Source: Triplophysa rosa | Lineage: Eukaryota > Chordata > Actinopteri > Cypriniformes > Nemacheilidae | NCBI RefSeq assembly: GCF_024868665.1 | Contig: NC_079891.1 | Location: 20,770,621-20,834,620, forward strand | Reading direction: 5' to 3' | DNA: 64,000 nucleotides | In this document: piece after piece, positions 11,701 to 25,500 of the stretch | Numbering within the stretch: position 1 is the first letter of the stretch | Layout of the letters: the number at the start of each line of letters is the position of its first letter | Made by a program: the position numbers and the translations under genes | Notes under the pieces: generated by a model | Databases searched by the model: none | Told to the model about the DNA's origin: nothing | The model's input: the letters and a program-made list of their open reading frames with translations, nothing else

Positions 11701-14700
11701 TTAAGAGCTTTATATGTTTAGCACATATATGTTTAGTTTAGATATAATCCTGATTTGATCATTTAGCCTAATTATCCTCATTAGCCCCCTAGGCCTATAT
11801 GTATTTATGAGAAGTGTTCTTTTATTTTGTATATTCCCTTAACCAGTTTTAGCAGCAATTTACCAGTAAGTAGTAAGGTTCTTGTAAATAGTTAAGTGTA
11901 GAAGCCATGTGTTTGTTGGATTTATTACCATTTGTATGACCATAATTTAACAACAAACATAAACTATAGCTAGTGTAATGAAACTATGGTATTTTTAGTT
12001 GCTGTGGTTTTACTAAAGATTATTAATTGGAGTATGTGGTTCCTATATATAGAAAATGGTAAATTTGTGGATACTGTGGTTTTACTGCAAATACCATCCC
12101 TGCAGAAAAAAACTATGAATTTTTGAATTAGAATGAGATTTTTAAATTAAATTCCTCTTTGTAGTGTGTTTGGGTACCATCCCACCAATAGAATCCATCA
12201 CATACAGGTAGACAACAAGTAACCATTACAATTCCCATTATTACCATTAAATCCATTACATTTTATGTTGTATTTTGGGCAGGGTTCTATTGTTTTTATG
12301 TCAACAGGAATACTTCAACTATAGTTACTTGAGTAAAAACATCATTCATTTTCCAAATTACTTTAAATGATATAGCAGCAGATCAGAAGTTAACACTCAC
12401 GTGTAGCTTAAGGTGTATGTGATGCTTATTTACCGTTTAGCCGTTATGCCGATCATTTTCATGACAATGTTTCTACGATCTTTGACTGATCGTAACCCAC
12501 AGATGATTACACCACACTTTAACATGTGCCTTTTTCGTCTTTTATTGTTCTATTTGCCTTTTTAGAGCGCTATCAACGGTGTAGCAGCGCCTACGTTTAC
12601 ATTAGTTTAGCGGGGAAGATCCCAGAGTTGCCAGATTTGCGTAAAAAACTCTGCCAAATGTCCATTCAAAGCTTGCCGGAAAACTGCGAGCTTAGAAAAA
12701 CTGAAATACTTGGCAACAGTTAAAGGTCCTGCAGATCGCAAGCCAGATAAATTGCGCACACAGGAAACCCCGCTGCATAGAAACCATTTTCTACTTTTGG
12801 ACCTTTTTATAAATGTAGTGGAGTAAAAAGTATGATATTTGTCTTTCAAATGTAGTGAAGTTAAAGTACAAGTACTCAAAAAATAATAATACTCAAGTAA
12901 AGTACAGATACTCAAAAAGTGTACTTAAGTACAGTACTCAGGTAAATTTACTTCGTTACTGTCCACATTTACATTTCATGCATTTGGCAGATGCTTTTGT
13001 CTGAAGCACCTTACTGTAAAGTGCATATACAGCCGCAGAAAAAAGGGGCCGCTCTAAATTTGCATTTCAAATCAGCAGATGTATTGTGGTCATTCCAGTC
13101 AAGTGTCTGTTGAATTTCAACAAAATCTAACCTCAGGACATAAAGTCATCCAACAGCAATGTGAAAGACATGACAAGACACATGAAAACTGTTATGAAAA
13201 GCGATGTCATCACATCATTTGTTTTTTTTTTACTTTTCCTAAATGCACAATACACAAATATTACTGTTGTATTGCTTAAAAATGAATATGAACTTTGCGG
13301 TATTTAAGGTCTGAAAAAATACAGACCATTTTGTCTGTTATTTTTACCTGTTTATCATGTTTCTGCAAACAAATGCAAAAAGAAACAATATTTGATATTT
13401 GGGAGAAATATTGTTAGTGGTTCACAGAATGAAACAAAAATGAACATTTTACCTAAACCCATACCTATAAATAGTCAATTTTAAAATCAGAGAAACAGTC
13501 TCTGAAATGGTCTCTTATTTTTTTCCGTGGCTGTATATATAGCAATTGTACGGAGACCGTCTGGTCACCCCTCGGAGAAAAAAAACAAGACCCGCAAATC
13601 CGTGGCCACAGTTTTGTAATTCGTTCCCTCAGTTTAAAAAACCGTGCTCTCGGATTAATAAACTGTACCCACGAGTTTCCAATCCGTGCTCTCGGTTTTA
13701 TAAACCGTCCCCTCAGTTTTTGAAATCTTTACCCACGAATTCATAATCTGTGCCCACGCTTTCGCAATCCGTTCGCACAGTTTTGCAAACTGTAGCCTAC
13801 TCGCGGAATTGAAGCCTCTGTCTGTCAACAGAACAAGCTCCTACAGGAACATTAACGAATATTGTATACTGTTTTATTTTAGATTATATTATAAATTGTC
13901 TTAATGTGTTTACACACGAGCGCGTGGCGCATATAAAGCATGCGTTCATTGCCGCGTTTCACTGGCATAAAGTTGGTTTGACATTAAACTTTCGATATTC
14001 GTGAATTTAGCGACCATCTCTAAAGTTACATACACATTAAAATACCTTTTCCAACTTCAAAAGCATTTAAAGGGAATGATTTATAGCCACAAAACTAACT
14101 GTACAGTGTTCATGTGTGTGTCAGCTATTATGCACAACTTTTAGATTATTGAGTATTAAAATAAACCATAAATCATATGCACATATTCCATACGTATGCT
14201 ATTGAGCTTTAAATAATGGTATATTTGTGTATGGACCATTATACACATAGGAATGTTTGCATGTGATTTGACGGTTTATTTGAATACATATCAATAATCT
14301 AAAAGGTGTGCATTCTATCTGTCACACACATGAACACTTTACAGTTAGTCAGGGAGTCATTCCCTTTAAATGCTATTGAGCTTTAAAATTTGTATATTTA
14401 TGTATGAGCCCATACAGCAGTGAAACACATAGGAATATTTGCATTTGATTTAACGGTTTATTATAATAAATATAAATAATCTAAAAGGTGTGCATTATAT
14501 CTGACACACACATTAACACTGTACAGTTAGTCTTGTGGGTATAAGTCATTCCCTTTAAATGCCATTGAAGTTGGAAACATGTATTTGAATGTGTATGTAA
14601 CTTTAGAGACGGTCCTAAATTCACGAATATCGAAAGTTTAATGTCAAACCAACTTTATGCCAGTGAAACGCGGCAATGAACGCATGCTTTATATGCGCCA

Positions 14701-17700
14701 CGCGCTCGTGTGTAAACACATTAAGACAATTTATAATATAATCTAAAATAAAACAGTATACAATATTCGTTAATGTTCCTGTAGGAGCTTGTTCTGTTGA
14801 CAGACAGAGGCTTCAATTCCGCGAGTAGGCTACAGTTTGCAAAACTGTGCGAACGGATTGCGAAAGCGTGGGCACAGATTATGAATTCGTGGGTACAGAT
14901 TTCAAAAACTGAGGGGACGGTTTACAAAACCGAGAGCACGGATTGGAAACTCATGGGTACAGTTTATTAATCCGAGAGTACGGTTTTGTAAACTGTGGGT
15001 ACAGTTTATTAATCCGAGAGCACGGATTTTTAAACTGAGGGAACGAATTACAAAACTGTGGCCACGGATTTGCGGGTCTTGTTTTTTTTTCTCCGAGGGG
15101 TGACCAGACGGGCTCCGTACAATTGAGCTACAGAAATGCAGACGTCTGCTGTCTTATTATTTTAAGCAATCAAATTACTCTCGTAACTATCAATGTTGGT
15201 GATTTGTTCACATAAACAGTTCTTGTGAGATGAACAATTGTTTATATTTCACAAACATAGCAAATCTAGCAAACAACTGGTCAAGTTTCGGCAAGTTTAT
15301 CCAAAATATAGAAGTGAAGTGCTTGCGGTGAACAAGAAGCAGTTGGAAATATCTCACCTCACTACTCTCTTAAATCAAAACAGCTGTGTGCACGGTCAAC
15401 TACCTCACTCAATACAAGCAAAGAATCGAAGACATCTGTTCAATCAATTGTGTGTTCGCGTGTGTGCATGTGCGTGCCGTGTTTTACGAACACACCAGTC
15501 TGGTTTCCTCATGTCCCCTGTTCAGTGTTTCTGTCAACACCCTGTCCTTAGTTTGACTAATCCCACACCTGTAAAAGGCTTTATCTGCTCGACTCTTTTT
15601 ATCCTGTACATCCTGAAGTTCATTCATATGAACATGGTTGTTTATTCTGAGACAGTTTGTTGGAATTCATTATGTGTGTGCCATTGTTTGTGAGTTGGGG
15701 TATTGTGATGACCTGATGGGCAGGTTGTGACCTAATTTCTCTCTGGTTTCTCTTACTAGACATGTGACACACACAAACAGAAACATTGATAAACAATTAA
15801 AGCTGAGAGACTTGCATCACCAAATGTGACCCTGGATCACAAAACCAGTCTTATGTAGCACGGGAACATTTTTAGTAAAAGCCAAAAATACAGTACATTC
15901 TTGTATGGGTCAAAATGATCGATTTTTCTTTTATGCCAAAAATCATTCGGATATTAAGTAAAGATCATGTTCCATGAAGATATTTTGTAAATGTCCTACC
16001 CTAAATATATGAAAACAACTTCAAAGGCAGTTTTCTCAATATTTCGATTTTTTGCACCCTCAGATTCCAGAGTTTTAAACGACTGTATCTCCGCCAGATA
16101 TTGTCCCATACATCCCATAAATCTCCCCTCATCTGTCGAACAACAGGAAGTCCCGCCCTAAGCTCACGTTATTGGATGAGCCATTTGGTTGTCAGGCCAT
16201 GTTTTGAGTCGTTGTGTTTACCACTGTGTTTTACAAATAGCTTAATGATTTTCTACACACACAAAACACACACATAACCTTTAAGAATAACATATTATTC
16301 CATAGTGCAGAAAACACCAGGTGTGACATGTTTATGTACACTGTATAGACATTAACTGTGTGTTTTCATTTTTAACTTCTTGATGTTAAAATGTGTACAA
16401 GGGTATTATGGAAACCGTAATTTTCACAGGGCTATGTTTCATTCTCATTGTTTGTTCTATCCCAGGCTACATTTTATCATGTTGTGTAGTTTATACATTT
16501 TCAGCTTCTCTCTTAATTTCAGATCTTCAGACTCTTCTTCACACGGTCGGATGTTTAGGGTTTTCCCACCTCTGCCACTTCCTCCTCCAGACGTCTGAAG
16601 GTCAGGGGATGGTTCCCACAGTCAGCGTGGAAGAATCAAGTTCTCTTACACTGGCTGAAAAGCACAGAGACTCGATGCTCATCAGCGCTTTAACAAAGTG
16701 AGTCATTCCATCCAGTATTACACAATACACTATAATTAGATCCAGATTGAGAAAAGATTCATTAATCACGCATGTGTCACCTTAGTGATGTTATTGTTAA
16801 AGTTTACAGTAACGGCTGATTCTGACTAAGTCATGTTATGATCAGTATCTCCAAGCCCGTGTGGATGTGTCAGGTCTGGACCGACGGTTCGCACCAGCTC
16901 CGTTTCTGTCCTGTCACGGAATGGGTTTGCCTGTCTGTCAAACACTGCACACAAATAGATGCACAAAGCAGCATCCAGCTGTACAGAGACCAGTGCAGAG
17001 ATACAGAGACGCTCACACGGGTGAGTTTACATTTGCATATGCTATTAATCGTGCTCTATATTGAAAACTTTAGACTTTTGTTTAATCTCTAAGGTAAGAA
17101 AAAAGTCTTACCATAAATTCAAAGGTAAATAATTGATGTTTATAGCTTCTGTCGGTCCGCAGTTTTTGCCTGGTTTATCTCTTTGACTAAGCAGGGTTGA
17201 GCCTGGTCTGTTTATTGATAAGGGCCCTCAAGGTTTTTGTTGAATGAAGTGTTATTGAGGCCAGTAGGGGGTGCCCACCCCATGTTCTGTCTGTATTAAA
17301 ATGCTATGGTATATCCAGTAAAAAGGCACTGGTACTGACTCAAGACACTGAGTCAAAACTAGTCATTAAAAATTCCAGGGCGTTTATTTTGATAAACCGC
17401 TGCATATTCTAGCATCCATCTAGCCTCAGTTATGACAAATTTGCTAATCCTCTTTGTAGACACGGTTGTGCAATGTCAACTAATAGCTGTTGTGTGGCGT
17501 GCACTGCACTGTCAACATATTCACGTGGATGTATCTATACCAAAGTCATAAAATGATATGTTTAGCGTAGTTATTTAGCTACAGTAGTGTCATTAAACAG
17601 AACTGCTAATCGGGTTGATCAAACTAATAATCCCACCCCAAACTCACACCATTGATGGAGCTATTGTTGCTATTTCAGTCTTCTCAAATGAACAGAGTAA

Positions 17701-19525
17701 TGCTGAAAGCACCTTAAAATCAGAGAAAAAATCATACATAAAAACGCTTTCTTATATAGTTGTCTGTGCACATTAAGTTGGGGAAGGAGAATTCCTTAAT
17801 GATTTTACAGAAAGTTACCTCTATATATACATGTTTCAGAGCATGTTACGTGATGTGTGAAAGTGGTTTTATGAGTCTATAAGTGTGGCTCATAAAATGA
17901 AAGTCATAACTTTAGAAACCATTATTACAGTGTCTTTTATTGCTTTGAGAAGCAGACTGGTATTTCATGTATAACAACTGTTGACAGACAAAACAAGAAC
18001 GCCCGGGAGATTACTTTTGCCGTAAATCATGTACCGGTGATCTTAAACACATTGTTACAAATCATACTTTGTTCAATTTTATGCATGTAGAAGTTTACAT
18101 TGGCAGACACTTTTATCTGTGTGTTCTGTGTTATGGATGTGACAAAAAGGACACTGTTTTTAAGAGACTGCATATTTTGTAAAATTTCTGTGAATAAGAA
18201 TACACAAACCAGAAGCAATAATACCTAACAAATGGAGAAGGGATGCTTCTTTTTAGACCATAAAATAGTTTCTTTGTTTAGTTTTTAACCATATATGAGG
18301 AATATGTACCTTTATGGATGAGACAATCCTGAAAGTGGTACTTAACTATGAAAAATCATGCACTCAAATTTTCACATGGGCATTTCAACCACCAAAGGTC
18401 GACATCTATGCACTGCAGTCACTCTAGTAAAAACCTTTCGTTAAAACTTTTTTTCATGGTAAGGTTGACATTTGCATGAAATTGCCCAGCTGCATAAAAG
18501 CAGATCCGGAATGATGCATTTTCTTTATGATGCATTTCTTTATGAATTTATCCAATTAATGTCAAAACACAAATCTGATTCTCTATCAGCATTCTGTCTG
18601 GTGTGTTACAGGTAAGGCGTCTGAGGGAGTCGTCTGAAGGGAGCACACGCATATCTGATTTATTTGACAGAGGTGAGTCACCTCTGCTTTTCTCCAACCC
18701 TGAGGTCTTTGAATGCATTTTACATTTAAATCGTGATTGTGTTTCTCTGTCCACATTTTTGGCCTTGTTAGCATTAGCGAAAATAAGCAAAATTATATGC
18801 AGTATTCTTTCAACTTTTGTCTTTTCCAAATTAGACATAAGCATTCTGGTTCTCTCTTAATCTCAGTTCTCCTCCACTTTATTCCGTATTTTTTCTATTT
18901 GTCTCTTGTTTCGTTGCCTCTTCAGGGTTCCCACGGGTCATGGAATTTCTGGAATATCATGGAATTTTAAAAGGTCTATTCCAGACATTGAAAGTCATGG
19001 AATTTTATATATTTTTTGTTGAAGTCATGGAATTTCAGGGATTTTTGTTTGTCACTTTTAGTTTCCATTTATCAAAATGTAATTTTTCTATACTGTATTT
19101 TTTTATCGTGTTGTTTTTGTACACATTTTTGCATATTGTTATGGTAATAATTCCCTTCCCGCTTGTAACCTGGCGATCGCTTAAGTCAAATGCAGTCACC
19201 TGTAGCTCTTACCTAAGGCAAAATGCCAGAATAATGTACATTTCGAGAGCTTTGGCTAAAAAACGACCACTTCAAAGTTGTCGTTTTATAGTTTTATAGG
19301 TCATGGAAATTCAACTTTTTAGTCAGTGAAAGTCAGGGAATTTGACATTTGGCTTAGAGTGGGAACTCTGCCTCTTCTTGACCCCGAATCTCCTTACACC
19401 ATCCTCTTTTTCCTCTGTCTGTCACTGTGAGTTAGTTCTGGCAGGGTTGTTAGAGTACATTGGGTGAATTTGGCTCACTCAGGAGGACATTGTGGTAGAA
19501 TGTGGGATGTGGAATACACATACAT

Positions 19526-19559
<34 letters not shown>

Positions 19560-22500
19560 CGGTCTTTGTGAGGGACCTCCGGCTGGTTTCCCAAACATGT
19601 CCAGTATGAGGAGAGACATTCCTCTTGGGTGGGCTCAGAGAGAGAGAGAGAGAGACACTGTATATTCGGGAGGGTTAAGAGAGGACTATGAAATAACCAG
19701 CCCACAGTTGGACTGATAAGGAAAAAATGGAGTGATGTCAATTCTATGAAAAGAGAGAGAAATTGCCTGCTTCATGTGTTGACAGCCAGAACCCCTGCAG
19801 GTTTAGCCCCTGTGACCTCTCGACCTTAATGTGTAGACACTTCCTGTCACTGTTCACCATGGTGATTGTGTTTTTTTTTGTACCGAAAGGCGTGTTTGTG
19901 CTTGCTGGTTTGTCTCTTTTTTCATCTCAAGTTTAAAAAACGTGTCCTTTTGTGATTTATCCAAGCTTGTGTCCAAATGGATGTGAGTTTTCATATTGTA
20001 TTATTTCGGCTTTTCAGATCAGAACAGCCCGCTGGTACCTGAAGACCGTACCCTGGTGGATAGTGTGAGTTGAATCATTCTTTTGCGTGTGTGTCTAAAT
20101 TGATTCTTGGAATCAGAACCTCAGTAATGGATCACTTAGTCCGTTTCAGACCTGCTATGTTTTTGTTCTTGAAAACAGTGTGCGAGCTTGTTTTTGACGT
20201 TTTGTTTTTCAGGTCTTTGAAGAACAGCTTGTTCTTTGTCTTGATGAAGAGGAAGACGATCTAAACACGTTTTACACAGGTACAGATACATCCATCCATT
20301 TAATCGCATGTTCATTTTGCTGCTGTGTTTGTCTGTTTTTAGTAACATTGTAGTTCTTTATGACAGAAGTAAACTAATATCTTTCTCTGAATGTATGTAT
20401 ATATATATATATATATATACAGTATATATATATATTATGGTTTTTATCCCCCATCCTCTTACAAGCTCACTATTACTGGACTGACCAAGTTGCTAAACAC
20501 TGAATAGTCGTCATGTGCCACGGTCTGATGTCGGATCCAAAGATTTGATGTCAGGAAGTTGTTTTTGCAGCTAGTTTTAGTTAGCATTCATTTTAGACTG
20601 GGCAAAATGGTTTCAGCACTTAAATTTTACAGTATGTAAATACAATATACTTGGCCTGTTATATTTCAAAAGTATGTTATATGACCCCGTTAATGAACCA
20701 TATAAGTAATTTTACAACGGTTCTTTCTGGTTCTCGAATCTGGCTGAGAGCCATGCGATATTCCACCAGGATCACCACGGGAACTGACTGTTGAACCGCT
20801 TCACTGACTGATTGTATCACTCCGCCTCCACATTCGAAAATAATGTGTAGTGCAGTCATAAACACATTATTCCTTAACACAGCCCTTATTGGTTCAGTTT
20901 AACCAATCAGGTCTGGGATAGGGAGACCTCACCTGTCAATCAATATACAGTTGAGATCATGTGATGGCTCATGAGTGACGGGGTTTATGTGCGATAAAGG
21001 ACCAGATTTTGTATATTGAAGCGATCGCAATGCCAAAGTGGCCCAAATATATGTTGCACGGTAGGGAAAGGAACTCAAATCTCAAAACGTGGATTACACA
21101 TGTGGTGACAGACGACTCGAAGACTTTGTAAATATAACTATAACTGAATTCACAGCAGTTGAATGATTTAATAAAAATCAAACTGAATATGGGATTCTAC
21201 TAACGTTACTTCTGTTCATCATACTCGTCCTTGACAACTGCTGCACTTGCTAAATTTTGCATTATATGTTCTGCAATATATCACGAAAGACGCACTGTAG
21301 TTCTTTCAGATGTTAAGGCAACTCTCAAAGGGAAGCGCATTATTGTTGCTGCTGTTCTTTTTTTGTTCTGTTGTATGTATCAATGAATTGCACATTTTTG
21401 GCTGCCGTGGTGTGTGAATGAAGTTCATGAAGTGGAAAATGCCTAACGTTACTCAGCTTTCCGAATCCGATTAATTATAGTGGGCACTTTTGTGCACAAA
21501 ATGTGTTTTTTGAGGGTTAAAGTCATTGGTTAATTTCTTGATTGTTGCTTTGAAGTGGTTTCTGGACATGTTAGTCATATTTTCTAACTCTCTTTAATGC
21601 TATGTTTGATCCGTTTGACCTCTCTTCCTGGTTTAATTATATATTTTTCATTTTGTCATAGTTCGTTTTAAGGAGATAAAATGGTCATTATCTTCGTTGA
21701 TTGACATTGCAATACATTTCTATCACATTATTTTGGCAGTTAAAATTTGGGCTGGTTTTTTGTTGGAGTGGGCGGGTTTTATTGAGCCTTTGAGCTGGAA
21801 ATTGTCCACCCAATCTGGCAACACTGGCTGCGTCACTCTGAAGAAGTTAGACAGCTAGCTAACAAGCAAACAAACACACATGAAGCAGTTTATCCTTTCC
21901 AGAATCTTTACTTCTGTGATGCTTTCTCATTTTTTTGTAAAACTGATATACAATAAACAAGATATGAAATTACAAACTGCACAATAATGTTACATATAAA
22001 CTAGGGGTGTAACGGTTCTCGGTAAAAAATTGAACCGCACTGTTCTCCACCAACGGTTCGGCACGCGGTCTAACGCGCTTGGACTGCGGCTCATCTTAAA
22101 TCTGACGACGCATTTATAATATGGTTCGTTAGAAATTATAATGCGTAAAACAGACTGACAAAGTTCAACTAATGTATGTTTGTCGATGGATACACATTTA
22201 ATACCTACAACAAATCGAATAACGTAGACAAATTTCAATAGGATTGACGTATGCTGTAATATGATCAGTCATTTATGCTTTTATCACCCAGGTGTTGTGA
22301 GCACGCGAGTGCTGGTGAGACCTGAACAGCACATGTTTCTGTTTAAACTACACTCATTCAAGCCTTGTCAATTTACACATTTAAGTGCAAGATGATGCGC
22401 AAGAAAACTCGCTTTTGAGCTTTGAGAAGATTCGAAGCGCGGTTAAGGAAAGTCTCAGACATGGCGCAAATATTGAGTTATCTTTGAAGTGCTTAAACAA

Positions 22501-25500
22501 ACAAATTCACACACGAAGTAGGTCAACATGCCCCTCTTGTCGAGTATCTTAACAAACATAGCAGGCTATGTCTTAAGTGAATGGACGAAACAGACGAAAA
22601 ACAACGCATGTGTACAGCAGAGCCATTGAGAGAGAGAGTTCTGGCAACATAAGTCTAAAACGCTGGAGCGTCACGTGATTCATGGAGCCTTCAGATAGTT
22701 CCAGGAAGTTATGTTTTCTCTTTAAATGCTTTATTTCTTTCATTTTTTTATTCATTAAATGGCTTTAGTCTTTAAATGGGTTAAACGTTTACCTCAGTTG
22801 GTCTGTTTAGTCGCAGCTCCATGCATTACTAGTAACTTCCGGGAACTATTGAGAGCCTCCATTGCTGTGGAAAAACTGTTCCATTGGAGTCAACGGAGTT
22901 GGCAGAACTCTCTCTCTCAATGGCTCTGGTGTACAGTATCAGTGTACTGGATCTGTTGTAGTGATGTTTCGTTCGTGAACGAATCGTTCTTTTTGAACGA
23001 ATCTTTTAAGTGAATGAATCGTCCTCGTTCACGAAATGCAATGACTCATATGAGTGTCTAAAGCACGAGCCAATGGCGTTCGAGAGTGAGCTTTGACAAA
23101 GCATATGATTGGTTGAATGTACTGAACGAATACGGCCTTCACTGAACGAGCCTGTGTTTGATTCTGAACGAGACCCGCTGATTCTCATTCGTGAACGAGC
23201 TGTTACTTCTCACTCGTAAACGAAATGAAAGATGAGGTCTCTTGTTCAACAAGTACAGATACGGACACAATGTAAAGATCCTTACGAAAATAATTAAATA
23301 ATGCAAGCTGATGGTTAAATGTAATAAAGACAAATTAACATTGTCATTGTTATTGCATGGAAAATGTCAAGCCCTGTTTACTCGGTTATTGTAGCCTACT
23401 GCAAGCACAGGTGTTTTGTGTGCATTTTGTATCATTTATTGTTCTTTCAAATAAAAACGACTTCATTACGTTTAATTCATGTCATGCACTTCTCTAAAAA
23501 CTGTAAAACAAAAAAGTATTGGTTAGCTCTCATTCGCGTCACGTCAGCAAATAGCATTCCAGTTCCGGCTGTGAAGGGACGTGTAATTGGTTAGATCTTC
23601 CACTGAACGAATACGCCCACACTGACCAAGTCGCTGTTGAGTCTGAACGAGAGCGAGAGAGATCTCGTTCGTGAACGAATTGAACGAACTGGTACATGTC
23701 GTTCATGAACGGAATGAACGAATTGAACGAGAGTGTACACTGTAGGTCGGTCATTTAGCATGTGAGTCTCGTTCAGCAATCAGCAGAAAGCGGATGCAAA
23801 GCGCAGTTACAGGTAGGCTACTTTGCACGCTTGTTTATTTAAAATACATAAACTTTACTTTTAACATAATCCCAGATTTATGAATGTGTAAATGACCAAA
23901 CAATTAACTTTTTAATTATGCAGAAAAACCTTGTGCATTGGTCATCTGAACCACTTAGATTTATTTTATTTATTTAATGAGTAGATCAGAGACACACATT
24001 TTAATAAAGCCTGTAATCAGTTTATACGTCCATCAATACGTTGACATAACACAACTCTTTTTCGCCACCTGCTGGCGTATTATAGAAATGGTCACTGAAC
24101 GAATCAGTGAACGAATCATTTTGGTGAACGAACTGAAAAAGAACGAATCACTCAAATGAATCATAATTCCCATCACTAATCTGTTGCATTCCTCTTAAAG
24201 CGACAGCAGCATATTTCTGCTGTCTGTTAAAAGTCAAGGAAATCAATCACTGCTTGTTACTCAATAGCTTCTGTAACTTCAATTATGATTCGTCTTTATT
24301 TTATTTGTACATATGCAATGTTATGTTTTATTTGATTACTTTAATCCATTTCTACCTTAAAAGGTATAGATACAGTATCTTATTTTATTTTCTGCTTTAC
24401 TCTGTTGATTTATTGGTGCTGTTACTTGTAGCTTGATTATTTGTTCTTATTTTTATTTGTCAGTACCTGAACATATCACAAACCGAACCGTGAGTGGTTT
24501 GAACCGTTACACCCTTAATATAAACGTGTGCACTGCCATCTGCAAATGGCTGTACAGATGCGATAGGACTTTCTTATATTATCATATTGTATCGATTACA
24601 GTTTAACTTCCAAGAATCAATATTATGTTAACACATAATATGAATGCTTACAGATAGTAAATAAACTTACAGGCATATCTTTCTCCAAGGCAATGATTGT
24701 TCGCATGGTGAATGGCCACTAGATAGCGACTGGAACACACTGAAAAACTAAACGTTGTCAGTGTTGGCAGTGTCTTAACTATTTATTCACAGCGCTCTGC
24801 GCTCATGATTTTAAATAATTACAGCGCGGGACGCGAGGGTCTCGATTGCGTGCTTAAGAAAATAGAATTGGGATTAATACATTCTCGGTGAGTTGCCTTT
24901 TAAAGGTCTCTTTCTTTCCTTCACATGTACGTCCTGCCTCGTTATTTCTCACTAATAACTTAACTGAAGCAGCACACCGCACATTTAAAATAAGTGACGG
25001 TTTGGAATTAGTAGGTTTGTTTAACTGTTATGCTGGGCTGGAATTCATGGCTGAAGAAAGTACGTAGTTCCCCAGTTCCTTTAAAAACCGGAGGGTTTTA
25101 AAGATACTCCTATGTTGTTTCTGATTTATCTACCCACGTGTGCCATCAAACTGTTGTATCAATGCAATATCTCTCTCGTAGTCGTGTATATAGTGCTCTT
25201 ATATCAGCGGCTGTGATTGCCTCCGGCACTCGGCCTGCCGCTTGTGCCTCTGGCCTAATCACAGCCATGCTGATATAAGAGCACGATATACACTCCTACT
25301 CGAGCGATATTGCATTAATATAAATTATTATCAAGTTAACGTGTTATGTTTTTATTTCCTTGCATGTGCATGCCTTCTTATTTCTAGTCATTTGTTTTAT
25401 TGTATAGCTATAATTAAATTTAAAACACTGCTTAAAAAAATGAAGGGAACACCTGATCATCACAGCATAACACCAAGTCAGTTAACCTTCAGGAAAATCA

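Larger units (their letters stand above)
22002..24517. mobile_element. outer hAT element of a nest, 8-bp target duplication
   Basis: Inverted ends taggggtgtaacggttc and gaaccgttacaccctta lie between identical ATATAAAC at 21994-22001 and 24518-24525. It spans 2516 bp, but 1.5 kb of that is two later insertions. No transposase frame remains. Confidence 0.9.

Noticed and set aside
15238..15693. 151-codon plus-strand open frame
   Set aside because: No domain, no splice context with the gene, and biased composition typical of chance frames in introns.
16861..17064. Second open frame across exon 4 ([12 protein letters not shown])
   Set aside because: Does not match the phase of exon 3's donor or the family sequence.
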